This document shows, piece after piece, positions 63,021 to 64,000 of a stretch of 64,000 nucleotides of DNA. The position numbers and the translations under genes are program-made. Origin of the DNA: Malurus cyaneus samueli (lineage: Eukaryota; Chordata; Aves; Passeriformes; Maluridae); NCBI GenBank assembly GCA_009741485.1, contig CM019218.1, positions 28,198,115 through 28,262,114 on the forward strand, in the 5' to 3' direction. Below the pieces are notes generated by a model. It was given only the letters and a program-made list of their open reading frames with translations. It made no database searches and was not told the origin of the DNA. Every line of letters starts with the position of its first letter. Within the stretch, counting starts at the first letter, position 1.

Positions 63021-63159
63021 TGTCATGATTTTACTTGGTCCTATTTTTTGGTGGTGGGGGGATGGGATCAAGAAACCACAAAGATGGCTGCTGTGAGAAG
63101 TTCTAGAAACTGTCCCTTTCTTCTCCAGCAAAAGGAGCCCTACCCCCTGTGTTCCAGAG

Positions 63160-63265
63160 CCAATCCATCATGCCTCTGAGGGTGATGGACAGGCTGATCA
63201 TCAGGCCTGGGCCAATTGCACAGGTTGGTTACACCTCTGTGATGACGTATTATTTAGTATTTAAG
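63160..63265 (+). promoter_or_regulatory. Putative LTR promoter: CCAAT boxes, CRE-like site, TATA-like box
   Basis: CCAAT occurs at 63160-63164 and 63212-63216, a CRE-like TGACGTA at 63244-63250 and a TATA-like TATTTAAG at 63258-63265, in the order and spacing expected of a U3 promoter driving transcription rightward. Transcription would start about 25-30 bp after the TATA-like box, near 63290. The motifs are seen directly; activity is inferred. Confidence 0.5.
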
Positions 63266-63501
63266 AAGAATTCAGAACAAGATAGGGGCGGCCACTATTG
63301 TAGCTTTTAAGGTTGTTAGTATGTAGTTTTACTATCTCACTGGGAAAAAAAAAAAACAGAGCAGGAGGGTGAGGAGATGTAAGAAAAAAAAGTGGAGACC
63401 GAAGATCAGTAAGGAGAAGACTGGATGGTTGCTGTGCTTTTTGCTATGGTTCTCGAACATGGAGAAAAATAAGTGTTCTCGAAGAGGACTATTTCATCAA
63501 T

Positions 63502-63517
63502 GAGAGAGAGAGAGAGA
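63502..63517. repeat. (GA)n simple repeat
   Basis: Eight GA units inside the LTR. Confidence 0.9.
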
Positions 63518-64000
63518 CCTAGATAGAAAAAAGAGAGCGACCTTGCTCTGAGGGAAAAAACCCTGGCCTTTGAGGACTGGACTAAACAGCCAAAAAAGGG
63601 GGAAGAGGCTTGGCCCCCCCGCGACGTCTGAAGTAAGTGGATGCTTAGAAGAAGCTGTGCTCTGCCAGGGGTTTGTGATAGTTGGTCTCACACCGCTGAA
63701 ACAAGTCAGTTTGGCCTTGAAGAACATTATTTCATTTTCTCCTACGAGGTAAAGGAATTCTCCCTCGCCATGCACTGATTGTTCCTGGGAAAAAAAACTT
63801 CCACAGCTTGGAGCTGTAAGAACGCTTCTCCTATGATGCTGGATGACAGCTGTAATGAGTGGTTTGATCTGTGTTAGACTTTCATTCCTGTCCCCTGTGT
63901 GTGCAGAAAAGCATGGGGAGGGAGAAGGAGGATCTGGGAAAGAGACAGATTCCCGGAAAGGATAACAGGTGTCTTAAAAATGTCCGTTTTTTTTATTTTT

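Larger units (their letters stand above)
63021..64000 (+). mobile_element. Second ERV LTR, truncated by the window end
   Basis: An abrupt change to non-AT-rich sequence begins TGTCATGATTTTACTTGGTC, the TGTCATG start common in passerine endogenous retrovirus LTRs. It continues at least 980 bp to the window edge. Internal landmarks are two CCAAT boxes, a TATA-like box, a (GA)n run (63502-63517), a strong AAGTAAGT splice-donor-like site at about 63631 and purine-rich segments. The 3' end, target duplication, primer-binding site and any internal coding region lie outside, so solo LTR versus provirus cannot be decided. Open frames inside are short and incidental. It differs in sequence from the LTR at 42226. 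Confidence 0.7.

Noticed and set aside
1..64000. CRISPR arrays, operons, prokaryotic promoters or riboswitches
   Set aside because: The window is vertebrate nuclear DNA. No regularly spaced direct repeats with unique spacers and no prokaryotic gene organisation were seen.

Overview
This is AT-rich vertebrate nuclear DNA, almost certainly from a bird and probably a passerine. The evidence is four CR1 LINE copies with the typical avian 3' end, a tRNA-Ile-headed SINE with a CR1-derived tail, and two LTRs that look like passerine ERVL-type LTRs from memory of such elements. No operon-like or prokaryotic organisation is present. I found no host protein-coding gene that I can name. Most open frames here are chance frames, repeat frames or LTR/LINE remnants, so the window is most likely intergenic or deep intronic.

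Layout. 1-13.6 kb: AT-rich non-coding DNA with a short CR1 3' tail (7.54 kb). 13.6-14.3 kb: the most striking object, a roughly 560-bp GC- and CpG-rich heptamer array (GGTGCTC/GGTGCCC) with a hexamer GGTGCC core, beside a small CpG-rich flank. 14.3-25.8 kb: AT-rich DNA with homopolymer tracts and a possible Cys-rich coding remnant at 17.4-17.7 kb. 25.86 kb: a 34-bp perfect palindrome. 26.75-27.08 kb: a ~160-bp tandem duplication whose copies are separated by the only N in the window, probably an assembly artefact. 28.9-29.3 kb: a minus-strand exon-like Cys-rich segment. 30.6 kb: CR1 tail (+). 32.4-33.3 kb: CR1 (-). 35.2-35.6 kb: a patch that retains CpGs. 40.55-43.37 kb: a longer CR1 (-) with dead reverse-transcriptase fragments, interrupted by a 901-bp solo LTR with a perfect 5-bp target duplication. 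48.55-49.4 kb: an unexplained GC-rich island. 52.5 kb: the SINE. 54.6 kb: an exon-like segment. 60.3 kb: a TAGG microsatellite. 63.02 kb to the end: a second LTR, cut by the window edge, with recognisable promoter boxes.

How the parts relate: CR1 supplies the machinery family whose 3' tail the SINE shares, and the ERVL-type LTR landed inside an already existing CR1, giving a relative age order. All coding remnants of the mobile elements seen here are broken. The heptamer array is notable because its 7-bp period makes all three frames of a strand encode the same cyclic heptapeptide. I see no clear evidence of a new multi-gene system. The candidate exons and the two GC/CpG-rich patches are the places where an unrecognised gene could sit.
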